From NCBI RefSeq assembly GCF_014695395.1, contig NZ_JACJOF010000010.1, positions 186,001-250,000 on the forward strand: 64,000 nucleotides of DNA, in the 5' to 3' direction. Under the pieces are notes generated by a model, which worked only from the letters and a program-made list of their open reading frames with translations, was not told the DNA's origin and did no database searches. A program made the translations under genes and the position numbers. Origin of the DNA: Nodosilinea sp. FACHB-131. GTDB taxonomy: Bacteria; Cyanobacteriota; Cyanobacteriia; Phormidesmidales; Phormidesmidaceae. Below, one piece after another: positions 32,117-41,723 of this stretch (position 1 is its first letter; every line of letters begins with the position of its first letter).

Positions 32117-32245
32117 TTAAAGGCGGCAGCACAATCTTGGCATGGGCTTCACTTGAGTTAAAACGTCTATCTAAAGGATGATTTATATTCACAACGGAGT
32201 CGAGTTGAATAGATTTAACCGTTTACGCATACGGCTCCATCCTCT

Positions 32246-35200
32246 ATGAAACGCGATCCGAGCGGAAAGTTTGTGAACAACTGGGAGCGAGAGACCAAAC
32301 ATCGATTCAGCTTATCTCTAACCCAAACGGCTTGGCGATCGCTCGATCAAGCAGCGCAACAACGGGGTATCTCTCGCTCTGAAGTGATCGAACAGTTTGC
32401 CCGCAGCTTAGAGGCGGAGCCTGCTGCCCGCGACCATGAAGCCAATGCTCAAATCGCTCAGCTGCGAAACCAACTGCTTGGGCTACAGCGGCAAAACCAG
32501 GCGTTAGAGGCGCGGTTGGCCCATACGCCCAGCCAAGTCGATCGGGCGACAGAGCACAAAGTCGTCGCTATTTTAGAAAGCATCACCGATGCGTTTGTGG
32601 CCTTTGATCGCCACTGGCACTACACCTACGTCAACCAGGCGGCAGCCCAAATTCTCCACAAAGCCCCTGAAGACCTGATCGGTAGACATGTTTGGAACGA
32701 CGTTTTCCCTGAGCTAGTGGGTGGGGTGGCCTACGTGGCCATGCACCAGGCGATCGCCGAGCAAATTCCAGTGGCCTGGGAAGAATTTAGCGAGCCTCTG
32801 CAACGCTGCCTGGAGGTCAAAGCCTATCCTGCCGCTGAGGGAGTTACGGTTTATTTTCGAGATGTGACCGAACGCAAGCAGGCCGATGTAGAGCGCGAGC
32901 GACTGCTCCGTGAGTTGGAAACAGAACATGCCCAGTTTGAAGCGGTGCTACGGCAGATGCCAGCAGGCGTGCTGATTGCCGAGGCCGGGTCTAATAGATT
33001 AGTGCTGGCCAATGAGCAAGCGAAACAAACGTTGGGATATAGCTACGAGCAGTCCTATGAACTAGAAGCCTATGTACCCCTCACGCCCTTTGACGCGTTT
33101 CGCCCCGATGGGCAAAAGTATGAGCCCCATGAATATCCCCTACCGCGATCGCTGAGAACTGGCGAAGTCATTACCGGCGAGGAGATGGAGCTGCGCCAGG
33201 AAGACGGTCAGCGAACCGTGATTACCGTGAATGCTGCCCCAATTTTGGACAGGCAAGGGCAAATTTTGGCAGCCGCTGTGGTGTTTCAAGACATCACCGA
33301 ACGCCAGCAAACGGAAAAGCTTCTCAGGCAGCAGGCTGAACATCTTGAAAACCAGCAGAAATGGTTAGAAGCCGTTCTCGATTTAATGCCGACGCCAACC
33401 ACTTTTATTGACCCAGAAACCGCAAAAGTCATTTTTGCCAACCGAATTGCCAATGAGCTAGCCGGGGGTGATTTGCCTAAAAACAAATCATTAGAGGAAT
33501 ATGCCGACGCCTATTACTGCACCAATGCCCAAGGCGATCGCGTTGCCACCGACCAAATGCCCGCCGTGCTCATTGCCCGGGGGGAGCGGTTACAGAACGT
33601 TGAGATGAACTGGCATACCCCCGGCGGCGTTCGGGCCACCCTCTGCTGGGGAGAAACCTTGCCCGCCATGTATGGGCACGGGGCGATCGGCATTGTCATG
33701 TTTCAAGATGTGACCCGCCTCAAGCAGATTGAGGCGAACCTGCGGCAGGCCGAAGAGCGCTTACATTTGGCCCTCTCATCGGCCCAAATGGTCGCCTGGG
33801 ATGTGGACTTAGAAACAGAGCAGGTCGTGTGTTCTCCCAACGCTGAAGAAATTTGGGGCATGCAGGTGGGCACCGCAGACGAGTTTCGGGCCTTCATTCA
33901 TCCAGACGATCGGCCGCTGCTGCGGCAAGCGACCGTAGATGCCCTAGGAGGGAACCAGACTTTTGCCCAAGAATATCGCGTGGTCACCCCCGACGGTCAG
34001 GTGCGCTGGCTCAAGGGTCAGGGGCAAGTTTACCTCAACGAATCTGGACAAGCCGTCCGCATGGCCGGGGTTTCGCTCAACATTACCGATCGCAAGCACA
34101 TCGAAGCCAATCGCGAGACCCTACTCGCAGAACTCCAGCGCAAAGAACAGCAGCAGCAGTTTTTGATTGAACTCAACGATGCCGCTCGCACCCTGCAAGA
34201 CTCAGAGGAAATTGTCTGGCAGGTCGTCAACGCCACCGGCAAACATTTCAACGTCACACGCTGTGCCTACGGTGAAATTGACGCGGTGCAAGAACATGTG
34301 ATCGTCGATCGCGATTACTGCGACGGCGTCATCAGCGTTGTGGGTAAACACCACATGGATTCGTTTGGAGCTGAGATCATTGCCGAGCTAAAGCAGGGCA
34401 AAACCATTGTGGTCAACGATGTCAATTGCGACCCTCGCACCGCTGGGGCCGGAGCGGCGGCCTTTGCCGCTATTGAGACCCAATCGCTGCTCTGCGTACC
34501 GCTGGTGAAGCGCGGGCGGTTTGTGGCCCTACTGGTGCTACACCATGCGGCCCCTCGCGCTTGGACAGCCGACGACGTGGCCCTGCTAGAGCGCATCGCT
34601 AGCAAAACCTGGCTGGCCGTAGAGCGATCGCGGGCAGAGGCGGAACTGCGCGAAAGCGAAGCGCGGCTACAGCTCGCCCTCAACATTGGCCGCATGGGCA
34701 CCTGGGAATGGGACATGCAAACCAATATCAGCCGCTGGTCGGCGGGGCATTTCACCATCCTGGGTTTCGAGCCCTATGAATGCGTTCCGAGCTACGAGAT
34801 GTGGGCCAGCCGCATCCATCCCGATGACCTGTCAGCTGTTCAAGCAAAGCTCCAGCAGGCGATTCAGGAACGCACTGAGTATCATCAGGAATATCGACTG
34901 CGCTGGCCAGATGGGGCGATTCGCTGGGTCGAGGCCAGAGGGCAGTTTTCCTACGACGCTCAGGGCCAGCCCAGGCAGTCTATCGGGGCTGTCATCGATA
35001 TTACCGAGCGCAAGCAAGCCGAAGAGGCCCTGCATCAAGCGCTGCAAAAGCTCAACTTCCACGTTGAAAACACGCCGATGGCGGTGATCGAGTGGGATTG
35101 CGACTTTCGCGTGACTCGGTGGTCAGCGGGCGCAGAGCGCATCTTGGGTTGGCAAGCAGAAGAAATGCTGGGCAAAACGTTAGCCGAGATCCCGCTTGTC

Positions 35201-37549
35201 TATGAAGACGACTTAGAACCCGTTACCGAAGCCTGTCGCCGGTTGATTTACGGTGAGGAGTCCCACATCTTTTCATCCAACCGCAACTACACCAAAGATG
35301 GCGCCGTTGTTCACAGCGAATGGTACAACTCCAGTCTGAGAGACGAATCGGGACGGATGACCTCAATCTTGTCTCTGGTGCTGGATGTCACCGAACGCAA
35401 GCGCGTCGAAGACGAACGCAAGCGCGCCGAGCAGGAGCGCGAACAGTTGCTCGGCCGGGAACGCGTGGCCCGAGCCCAGGCCGAAGCCGCCCAACAGCAG
35501 TTGGCCACCCTCGTTGACACCTCCCCAATTGGCCTCGCGCTATTAGACGATGAGCAGCGGTTTATCGCCATCAACGCCGCTATGGCTGAGATCAATGGGC
35601 TACCCCGTGACCATCACCTGGGTAAGTCGGTTGCAGATCTATTTGGTGCCTCTGACCCCGCGATCGTCGACGTTATTCGCCAGATTTATGCCACGGGTGA
35701 GCCGTTTATCTCGCCCAACCTGCCCCTCAATGCCCCTGGCCATGAGGATCGCCGCCCCGGCTATTACGACGTTTACTATCTACCAACGGTTGACTCCCAT
35801 CAGCGGGTAGAGGGGCTTTTGGCCTATGTTATCGATGTCACAGAGCGCGTCAAGCTAGAGCGTGCTCAGCAGTATTTGGCTGAGTCGAGCGCCGTGCTGG
35901 CATCATCTCTCGACTACCAAACCACCCTAGAGAAAGTTGCTCAGCTCACCGTCCCGAAACTGGCCGACTGGTGTACCGTCCACATCGTGGAGGAGAATGG
36001 TGCCATTGACCAAATTGCCGTAGCGCACGTTGACCCAGCCAAGCTGGAATGGGCTCATCAGATCCGAGATAAGTATCCCTTAGATCCGGAGTCAGAGCGC
36101 GGCGCGGCCCTGACCCTGCGCACCGGCCAATCAGACCTTGTGCCTGAAATTCCCGATGAGCTGTTGGTCCATGCCGCTAAAGACCCTGAGCACTTAGAGA
36201 TTTTGCGGCAGGTTGGCTTTAGCTCAGTGATGACGGTGCCGCTGCGCACCCAAGACCGCGTTATGGGCGTGATCTCGTTTATCTCGGCTGAGTCGGGCCG
36301 CCGCTACACCACCGCAGATCTGCAGCTCGCCGAAGAATTGGCGCACCGGGCTTCCCTAGCGATCGAAAATGCTCAGCTCTACCAGGCCGCCCAGCGCGAT
36401 CGAACCAAAGCACAAACCGCCAACCGCATCAAAGATGAATTCCTGGCCGTGCTGTCCCATGAGTTGCGATCGCCCCTGAACCCGATTTTGGGCTGGGCCA
36501 GAATCTTGCGCAGCCGGCAACTGGATACGACCAAAACGGAGCAAGCCTTAGAAACCATTGAGCGCAACGCCAAACTCCAGGCTCAGCTGATCGAAGACTT
36601 GCTAGATGTTTCCCGCATTTTGCAGGGCAAGATGACCTTGAATATTGCCCCCGTGAGTTTAGTCGCGACCATTGAAGCGGCCGCTGAAACCGTGCGACTA
36701 GCGGCTGAAGCCAAACGGATTCATATTCAAACCACGCTGCATGCGATCGCGGGCCAGGTTTTGGGCGACACCAATCGGCTCCAGCAGGTGGTTTGGAACC
36801 TGCTCTCCAATGCGGTTAAATTCACCCCAGCGGGTGGGCAAGTCGTCATCACCCTGGAGCAGGTTGACGCCTATGCTCAAATTCAGGTGAGAGATACCGG
36901 CAAAGGCATTCATGCAGAATTTTTGCCCCACGTGTTTGATTATTTCCGCCAAGAAGACGGCACCACCACCCGCCAGTTTGGCGGCCTGGGCTTGGGCCTG
37001 GCGATCGTGCGTCAGCTCACCGAACTGCACGGCGGGATGGTTTGGGCCGACAGCCCAGGCCAAAACCTGGGCGCGACCTTCACCGTACTGCTCCCCCTCA
37101 ACCTAGCAAAGCCGGATCAACGGTCTGCCGCTGAGCCCCTAAAAAAAGCGACCGACTTAACTGGGCTACGGGTCTTGGTGGTAGACGACGAGGTCGACAT
37201 GCGAGAGCTGGCGTCCTTCGTCCTCACCCAGGCGGGGGCTGAGGTAACCGTTGCCGCCTCAGCTATGCAGGCCCTCGGTCGACTCAATCAGGCTGTGCCC
37301 GACCTGTTGCTGTGCGACATCGGCATGCCAGAAATGAATGGCTACGCGCTGATTCAGCAGATCCGCAAAAGACGCCATGACCAGGGTGGCAATATTCCTG
37401 CGATCGCCCTGACGGCCTATGCGGGAGAGATCAATCAGCAGCATGCCCTAGACGCTGGCTTTCAGCTGCATCTGGCCAAACCCATTGAACCAGACCTGCT
37501 GGTGAGCGCGATCGCCACGCTAGTGAAACCTCAACCGAAAGAATGCTAG
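32246..37549 (+). CDS. giant hybrid histidine kinase with N-terminal RHH motif
   Basis: This encodes 1767 residues. Residues about 20-55 (RFSLSLTQTAWRSLDQAAQQ then RGISRSEVIEQFARSLE) look like a ribbon-helix-helix/CopG DNA-binding unit. A coiled coil follows, then a long train: about four PAS domains (105-615), a GAF (640-800), about three more PAS (805-1205), and a second GAF (1215-1370). HisKA has His1405 in VLSHELRSPLNPI, HATPase has NLLSNAVKFTPAG and FGGLGLGLAIV, and a C-terminal receiver has Asp1691 in LLLCDIGMPEMNGY. No membrane segment is present, so it is soluble. Signals are likely small molecules, light or redox cofactors; chromophore-binding Cys in the GAFs is not evident. Confidence 0.95.
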   Translation: MKRDPSGKFVNNWERETKHRFSLSLTQTAWRSLDQAAQQRGISRSEVIEQFARSLEAEPAARDHEANAQIAQLRNQLLGLQRQNQALEARLAHTPSQVDRATEHKVVAILESITDAFVAFDRHWHYTYVNQAAAQILHKAPEDLIGRHVWNDVFPELVGGVAYVAMHQAIAEQIPVAWEEFSEPLQRCLEVKAYPAAEGVTVYFRDVTERKQADVERERLLRELETEHAQFEAVLRQMPAGVLIAEAGSNRLVLANEQAKQTLGYSYEQSYELEAYVPLTPFDAFRPDGQKYEPHEYPLPRSLRTGEVITGEEMELRQEDGQRTVITVNAAPILDRQGQILAAAVVFQDITERQQTEKLLRQQAEHLENQQKWLEAVLDLMPTPTTFIDPETAKVIFANRIANELAGGDLPKNKSLEEYADAYYCTNAQGDRVATDQMPAVLIARGERLQNVEMNWHTPGGVRATLCWGETLPAMYGHGAIGIVMFQDVTRLKQIEANLRQAEERLHLALSSAQMVAWDVDLETEQVVCSPNAEEIWGMQVGTADEFRAFIHPDDRPLLRQATVDALGGNQTFAQEYRVVTPDGQVRWLKGQGQVYLNESGQAVRMAGVSLNITDRKHIEANRETLLAELQRKEQQQQFLIELNDAARTLQDSEEIVWQVVNATGKHFNVTRCAYGEIDAVQEHVIVDRDYCDGVISVVGKHHMDSFGAEIIAELKQGKTIVVNDVNCDPRTAGAGAAAFAAIETQSLLCVPLVKRGRFVALLVLHHAAPRAWTADDVALLERIASKTWLAVERSRAEAELRESEARLQLALNIGRMGTWEWDMQTNISRWSAGHFTILGFEPYECVPSYEMWASRIHPDDLSAVQAKLQQAIQERTEYHQEYRLRWPDGAIRWVEARGQFSYDAQGQPRQSIGAVIDITERKQAEEALHQALQKLNFHVENTPMAVIEWDCDFRVTRWSAGAERILGWQAEEMLGKTLAEIPLVYEDDLEPVTEACRRLIYGEESHIFSSNRNYTKDGAVVHSEWYNSSLRDESGRMTSILSLVLDVTERKRVEDERKRAEQEREQLLGRERVARAQAEAAQQQLATLVDTSPIGLALLDDEQRFIAINAAMAEINGLPRDHHLGKSVADLFGASDPAIVDVIRQIYATGEPFISPNLPLNAPGHEDRRPGYYDVYYLPTVDSHQRVEGLLAYVIDVTERVKLERAQQYLAESSAVLASSLDYQTTLEKVAQLTVPKLADWCTVHIVEENGAIDQIAVAHVDPAKLEWAHQIRDKYPLDPESERGAALTLRTGQSDLVPEIPDELLVHAAKDPEHLEILRQVGFSSVMTVPLRTQDRVMGVISFISAESGRRYTTADLQLAEELAHRASLAIENAQLYQAAQRDRTKAQTANRIKDEFLAVLSHELRSPLNPILGWARILRSRQLDTTKTEQALETIERNAKLQAQLIEDLLDVSRILQGKMTLNIAPVSLVATIEAAAETVRLAAEAKRIHIQTTLHAIAGQVLGDTNRLQQVVWNLLSNAVKFTPAGGQVVITLEQVDAYAQIQVRDTGKGIHAEFLPHVFDYFRQEDGTTTRQFGGLGLGLAIVRQLTELHGGMVWADSPGQNLGATFTVLLPLNLAKPDQRSAAEPLKKATDLTGLRVLVVDDEVDMRELASFVLTQAGAEVTVAASAMQALGRLNQAVPDLLLCDIGMPEMNGYALIQQIRKRRHDQGGNIPAIALTAYAGEINQQHALDAGFQLHLAKPIEPDLLVSAIATLVKPQPKEC

Positions 37550-37613
37550 CGTCGCTTCCGCACCGGCTCTGGGGGTGGGCGATAATACCCTCGGTTTCTT
37601 TGCCCCACCAACC

Positions 37614-38567
37614 ATGCTGCAATACGTGCGATCGCGCCTGCTGCCCTACCTGCGTACCCAGGTGCTGCCCTCCAAACCCGCCCAGCTCCTCATTCAAACT
37701 TGGCTGAAGTGGGATCGCGACAACGTCCCCGGCATGGCGGCGGCGCTGTCATACTACGCGCTGTTTTCGCTGTTTCCGCTGCTGTTGGTGATTCTCGGCG
37801 TGGTGGGGGCGCTGGTTGGCCCTGATTCGGAAGCTTTCACCGCCATTCAGGAAATCATTGTGCGCTACTTGCCTCCCGAAGTGCACGACCTGATTAAAGA
37901 CACCATCATCGCCCTCAACGAAAACAGCGTCGGGGCAGGGCTGATTGGCTTTGGCATTCTGCTGTTTGCCGCCAGCACTATCTTTGCAATTTTGAAGCGA
38001 TCGGTGAACAAAATCTGGGAAACCCCTAGCCGCGTCAGCGAAGCTGGGTCGCCGGCCCGCATGGCGCTGTTTTTTATTGTTAACAAACTGTCGGCCTTTG
38101 TGCTGGTACTGGCCACAGCGCTGCTGCTGCTGGCCTCGCTGCTGTCGCAAATTGTCATCAAGATCATTCTCACTCTGGTGAATACGTTTCAGGCCACCTT
38201 TGATCTGCTCACGATTGACGAAGTGATTTTGAGCAAAAGCCTAGAGGCGGGCTGGTCGTTTTTGGCGCTCGGTTTTGCGATCGCTGGGCTATTCCGCATT
38301 CTGCCCTCAATCAAACTCTCCTGGCGCGACATTTGGCCCGGTGCCCTGCTCACCACCCTGCTGTTGGCGGCCTTGCAGTGGCTGGTCAGCAACAGCGTCA
38401 TTAGCCTGGGCAGCCGCTTCGTCTCCTACGGCGTGATCGGCAGCGTGATGATTTTGATGCTGTGGATCTTTTTGGCCTGCCAAATTTTCTTTGCGGGCTG
38501 CGAGTTTTCGTTTGTGTATGCCCATCTGTTTGGCACCAAACGGCGAGCTGCGCGGTTTGGGGAATAG
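37614..38567 (+). CDS. YihY/BrkB family membrane protein
   Basis: This encodes 317 residues from the ATG at 37614; the GTG at 37575 would add 13. The hallmark KWDRDNVPGMAAALSYYALFSLFPLLLVIL starts the first membrane helix of the BrkB/YihY family (written here only as family text: residues 22-51). Six membrane segments follow, with WRDIWPGALLTTLLLAAL and SVMILMLWIFLACQIFFAG. Family members were once called ribonuclease BN by mistake; the true role is unclear, possibly envelope transport. It follows the kinase gene by 64 bp. Confidence 0.92.
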   Translation: MLQYVRSRLLPYLRTQVLPSKPAQLLIQTWLKWDRDNVPGMAAALSYYALFSLFPLLLVILGVVGALVGPDSEAFTAIQEIIVRYLPPEVHDLIKDTIIALNENSVGAGLIGFGILLFAASTIFAILKRSVNKIWETPSRVSEAGSPARMALFFIVNKLSAFVLVLATALLLLASLLSQIVIKIILTLVNTFQATFDLLTIDEVILSKSLEAGWSFLALGFAIAGLFRILPSIKLSWRDIWPGALLTTLLLAALQWLVSNSVISLGSRFVSYGVIGSVMILMLWIFLACQIFFAGCEFSFVYAHLFGTKRRAARFGE

Positions 38568-38629
38568 AAACACAGCCGACTGGGCCACCGCCATCGATAC
38601 TAGAAAGACTTAGCCTAACGGAGACTGAT

Positions 38630-39265
38630 ATGCCCGATTTAGCAACGCTTGGTCTGTTTTTTACCGCCGCTTTTATCCTCAGCATTACGCCAGGGCCGGG
38701 CATTCTTTACACGCTGGCTCGCAGTCTCAACGGCGGCAAATCTGAGGGCATTTCGTCAGCCCTGGGCCTGTTTGTCGGCGGGCTGGTGCATGTTTTCGCC
38801 GCCGCCGTCGGCATTTCTAGCCTGTTGATGACTTCGGCTATGGCGTTCGCTCTGGTGAAATACGCCGGGGCGGCTTACCTGATTTATTTGGGGCTAAAAA
38901 CTCTATTGAGTCGAGACAGGCTACTCGTCAAGGCTGACGCCGCCGTGCCGCCAACTCGTCGCGGCAGCGCGTTTTATCAGGGCGTGATTACTGAGGTGCT
39001 CAACCCGAAGACGGCGCTGTTTTTCTTGGCCTTTATTCCGCAGTTTATCAATGTTGAAAGCGGCAGTGTTTTTACTCAGTTTTTGGTGCTGGGTTTGATT
39101 ACAGACTTTTTGAATCTGGCGGTGGATGTTTTTGTCGCGTCTTTTGCCGGGCCGATTGGGCAAAAAATGCGGGCGAGCGGCAGCTTTAGACGCGGTCAGC
39201 GCATCACATCGGGCTGCACCATGATTGGTCTGGGCGCGTATGTGGCGATTGCCGATCAGAACTAG
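38630..39265 (+). CDS. LysE family amino-acid exporter
   Basis: This encodes 211 residues. The ATG at 38630 has an AACGGAG ribosome site; the upstream open frame to 38462 overlaps the BrkB gene and is not used. Six membrane helices are predicted, with FILSITPGPGILYTLARSL (the RhtB/LysE signature), SGAGLFVGGLVH-like helix 2 and TEVLNPKTALFFLAFIPQF, which is diagnostic. These exporters push amino acids such as homoserine, threonine or lysine out of the cell; specificity cannot be told from sequence. Confidence 0.93.
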   Translation: MPDLATLGLFFTAAFILSITPGPGILYTLARSLNGGKSEGISSALGLFVGGLVHVFAAAVGISSLLMTSAMAFALVKYAGAAYLIYLGLKTLLSRDRLLVKADAAVPPTRRGSAFYQGVITEVLNPKTALFFLAFIPQFINVESGSVFTQFLVLGLITDFLNLAVDVFVASFAGPIGQKMRASGSFRRGQRITSGCTMIGLGAYVAIADQN

Positions 39266-39331
39266 CAGCTTGAGCAATCAACGATGCTGTTGGTGCGTGT
39301 GTTGGGTGAACTAATCAGGGGAAAAGATTCA

Positions 39332-39886
39332 ATGGTGAGCTTTAGAGTAGTGCTGGTTGGTTTGAGCCTGGCCATGCTGTCGGCCTGTGCCACCCAAGCG
39401 CCAGCGACTAGCCCGGTAGCCACTGTCCCTGCCCAAGAACGGTTTGGCGACCGCCCCGGCGTCACCGTTTTAGCCGCAGCCCCAGCTGCTGCGGTGCAGG
39501 GGCAAACCCTCTACGTGCCGGTGTATTCCGAGATTTTTGATTCCGAGGCCGATCGCACCTTTCAGCTGACGGTGACTCTGAGCTTGCGCAACAGCGATCG
39601 CCGCCAGCCCATCATTCTCACCACGCTGGATTACTACAACTCGGGGGGCGATCGCGTCGTCACCTACCTCGATGCGCCCATTCAGCTCGGCCCCTTGGCC
39701 TCCACCGAAGTCGTTGTCGACCGCACCAACGTCGCCGGCGGGGTAGGGGCCAACTTCATCGTCACCTGGCAATCCGTCGCCCCCGTCAGCGCCCCCGTCA
39801 TCGAAGCAGTGATGATCAGCACCGCCTCTCAGCAGGGCCTTTCCTTCGTCAGCCCCGCCCGCGTGATCGAAGAACTGCAACCCTAG
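39332..39886 (+). CDS. DUF3124 domain lipoprotein
   Basis: This encodes 184 residues from the ATG at 39332. The signal sequence VVLVGLSLAMLSACA ends in a lipobox with the lipidated Cys at about residue 18. The mature domain with LYVPVYSEIFDSEADRTFQL and LSLRNSDRRQPIILTTLDYY and the final FIVTWQS matches DUF3124, a beta-rich family of unknown function in cyanobacteria and proteobacteria. It is likely tethered to the periplasmic face of a membrane. Downstream is the 63/21-bp repeat array. Confidence 0.9.
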   Translation: MVSFRVVLVGLSLAMLSACATQAPATSPVATVPAQERFGDRPGVTVLAAAPAAAVQGQTLYVPVYSEIFDSEADRTFQLTVTLSLRNSDRRQPIILTTLDYYNSGGDRVVTYLDAPIQLGPLASTEVVVDRTNVAGGVGANFIVTWQSVAPVSAPVIEAVMISTASQQGLSFVSPARVIEELQP

Positions 39887-39966
39887 GACAAACAGCGGCG
39901 TCGAGATGGCCTAGCCCAACCCTGGCCGACAACGCCATCACCCGCTCATGTCTTGCCGTAGCTCGC

Positions 39967-40265
39967 CGCCGCATCGCTATGTCATGGCCTGGATATAGCG
40001 ATGCAGCACCTGGTTATAGAATACGATCGCCCTGCAATCCTAAAACAACCCCTGGGTATAGCAAAGCAGCCCTTGGTTATACGATGCGATCGCTCCGCAT
40101 TGCTATGTCATGGCCTGGATATAGAGAAACAGCACTTGGTTATAGGATGCGATCGCTCTACATCGCTATGTCACCGACTTGACATGACAGAACATCATCT
40201 GGAGGTAGCCTACGATTGCCCTGCTTCGCTGTGACATCATTTTGATATGACATGCAATGGCGAAG
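39967..40265 (+). repeat. 63-bp tandem repeats built of 21-bp subunits
   Basis: Landmark CCTGGATATAG or its variants recurs at exactly 39988, 40051, 40114, 40177 and 40240, a strict 63-bp period. Each 63-bp unit divides into three 21-bp subunits, so about 14 subunits are present. A GATGCGATCGCTC element (HIP1 core) sits in the second subunit of two copies and appears mutated in others. One plus-strand frame (from 39979) and one shifted frame (from 40001) stay open over several units. Copies decay toward the right. Between 40266 and 40403 I see no gene. Confidence 0.85.
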
Positions 40266-40403
40266 CCAGAGATAGCAAAAGAACGAAAATAGAAGAGCGG
40301 AAAAACGTCAGATAGGCCCAAGTCTTAGCAGTTTAGGCTGTCCTAATTTGGACTTCACCGGCTTGTAGCTCACGACGTGTCAGAAACCGGAAATCAATCC
40401 AGC

Positions 40404-40483
40404 GATCGCCCCCCTTCCCCATATCCCCTAACTCACCTACCCTCCCACCCTCTACTCCCCACCCCCTCACCCTCCCACTTCCC
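40404..40483 (+). repeat. C-rich pyrimidine tract abutting a start codon
   Basis: It begins near GCGATCGCCCCCCTTCCCC and includes CTACCCTCCCACCCTCTACT and CACCCCCTCACCCTCCCACT, ending at the ATG of the aldolase gene. No Shine-Dalgarno is present. It is the third member of this leader class. Confidence 0.8.
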
Positions 40484-41542
40484 ATGTCCACCATCCACCC
40501 CGCCACCGACTTCCGCTCCGACACCGTCACTTGGCCCACCCCCACCATGGTCGAGGCCATGGCCACCGCCGAGCTAGGGGATGACGTCTACGGCGAAGAC
40601 CCCACCGTCAACGAGCTAGAGGCCCTGGCCGCCAACCTGCTGGGCAAAGAGGCGGGGCTATTTGTCACCAGCGGCACCCAAGGCAACCTAATCGCCGCCC
40701 TCACCCACGCCCAGCGCGGCGACGAAGCCATCCTCGGCGAAGACGCCCACACCTTCTGCTGGGAGGCCGGGGGCATCGCCGTGCTGGGCGGCATCACCAC
40801 TCGCCCACTGCCCACCGACAGCCGGGGGCGCATGGCGATCGATCAGATCAAAGCGGCAATTCGAGTGGATAATCCACACCTGCCCCACAGCCGTTTGGTG
40901 CTGCTCGAAAACAGCTCTGGCGGCAACAATGGCGCGGCGATCGCGCCCGACTACTTCGCGGCGATCGGCACCCTGGCCCAAACGCATCATCTCAAGGTGC
41001 ATTTAGATGGAGCGCGGCTGTTTAATGCCGTCACTGCCCTTGGGGTCGAGCCGACCGACATCACCGCCCATGTCGATTCGGTGAGCGTGTGCCTCAGCAA
41101 GGGGCTGTGCGCTCCGGTGGGCTCCCTGCTGGTGGGCAGCGAGGCGTTTATTCACCAGGCCCGCCGCCACCGCAAGCTGCTGGGCGGCGGCATGCGCCAG
41201 GCCGGTGGGCTAGCCGCAGCGGGCATCATTGCCCTCAAAACCATGACTCAGCGATTGCAGACCGATCACGACAATGCCCAGGCTCTGGCCCAGGGGTTAG
41301 CCACAATTCCAGGCATTGACATTGACTCAGCGGTGGTCGAAACCAATATGGTGTTTTTTGACCTAGCCGAGGAGGTAGCTATTTCTCCAGAGACCCTGAT
41401 CAAAGCGCTGAAGGTTGAGTACGGGCTGCATATCGGCGGGTATGGCGATCGCCGCCTGCGGGCCGTCACCCACTACTGGATTGAGCTACCCCAGGTCGAG
41501 CGGCTGATAGCGGCCATGCGCACCATTCTGACCCGGCATTGA
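40484..41542 (+). CDS. low-specificity L-threonine aldolase
   Basis: This encodes 352 residues, a fold-type I PLP enzyme that splits threonine or allo-threonine to glycine and acetaldehyde. DFRSDTVTWPTPTMVEAM and LGDDVYGEDPTVNELE open the protein as in all threonine aldolases. HLDGARLFNAV holds the Asp and Arg that bind PLP and carboxylate, and SVSVCLSKGLCAPVGSLL holds the Schiff-base lysine. An alternative specificity such as beta-hydroxyaspartate or phenylserine is possible. The ATG directly follows a C-rich tract. Confidence 0.95.
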   Translation: MSTIHPATDFRSDTVTWPTPTMVEAMATAELGDDVYGEDPTVNELEALAANLLGKEAGLFVTSGTQGNLIAALTHAQRGDEAILGEDAHTFCWEAGGIAVLGGITTRPLPTDSRGRMAIDQIKAAIRVDNPHLPHSRLVLLENSSGGNNGAAIAPDYFAAIGTLAQTHHLKVHLDGARLFNAVTALGVEPTDITAHVDSVSVCLSKGLCAPVGSLLVGSEAFIHQARRHRKLLGGGMRQAGGLAAAGIIALKTMTQRLQTDHDNAQALAQGLATIPGIDIDSAVVETNMVFFDLAEEVAISPETLIKALKVEYGLHIGGYGDRRLRAVTHYWIELPQVERLIAAMRTILTRH

Positions 41543-41723
41543 CCCCAGCAGCAGGACAATCGCGGCAAGGGTGTAGGGTTTAAGGAGCGTGGTCCGCAAC
41601 CACCTTCGGGACGCTAAGCCTTAAGGGATCCAGCTGCAGCGATCGCGCTGCTGGTTGCGCTACACCCCAGACCTGGCTAAACTTAGCCCAGCAAACTGAC
41701 CCACCCCTCTTAACCGGCCCCCT

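Noticed and set aside
39979-40234. Two overlapping open frames in the 63-bp array
   Set aside because: Both are explained by the period being a multiple of three; no start context supports either.
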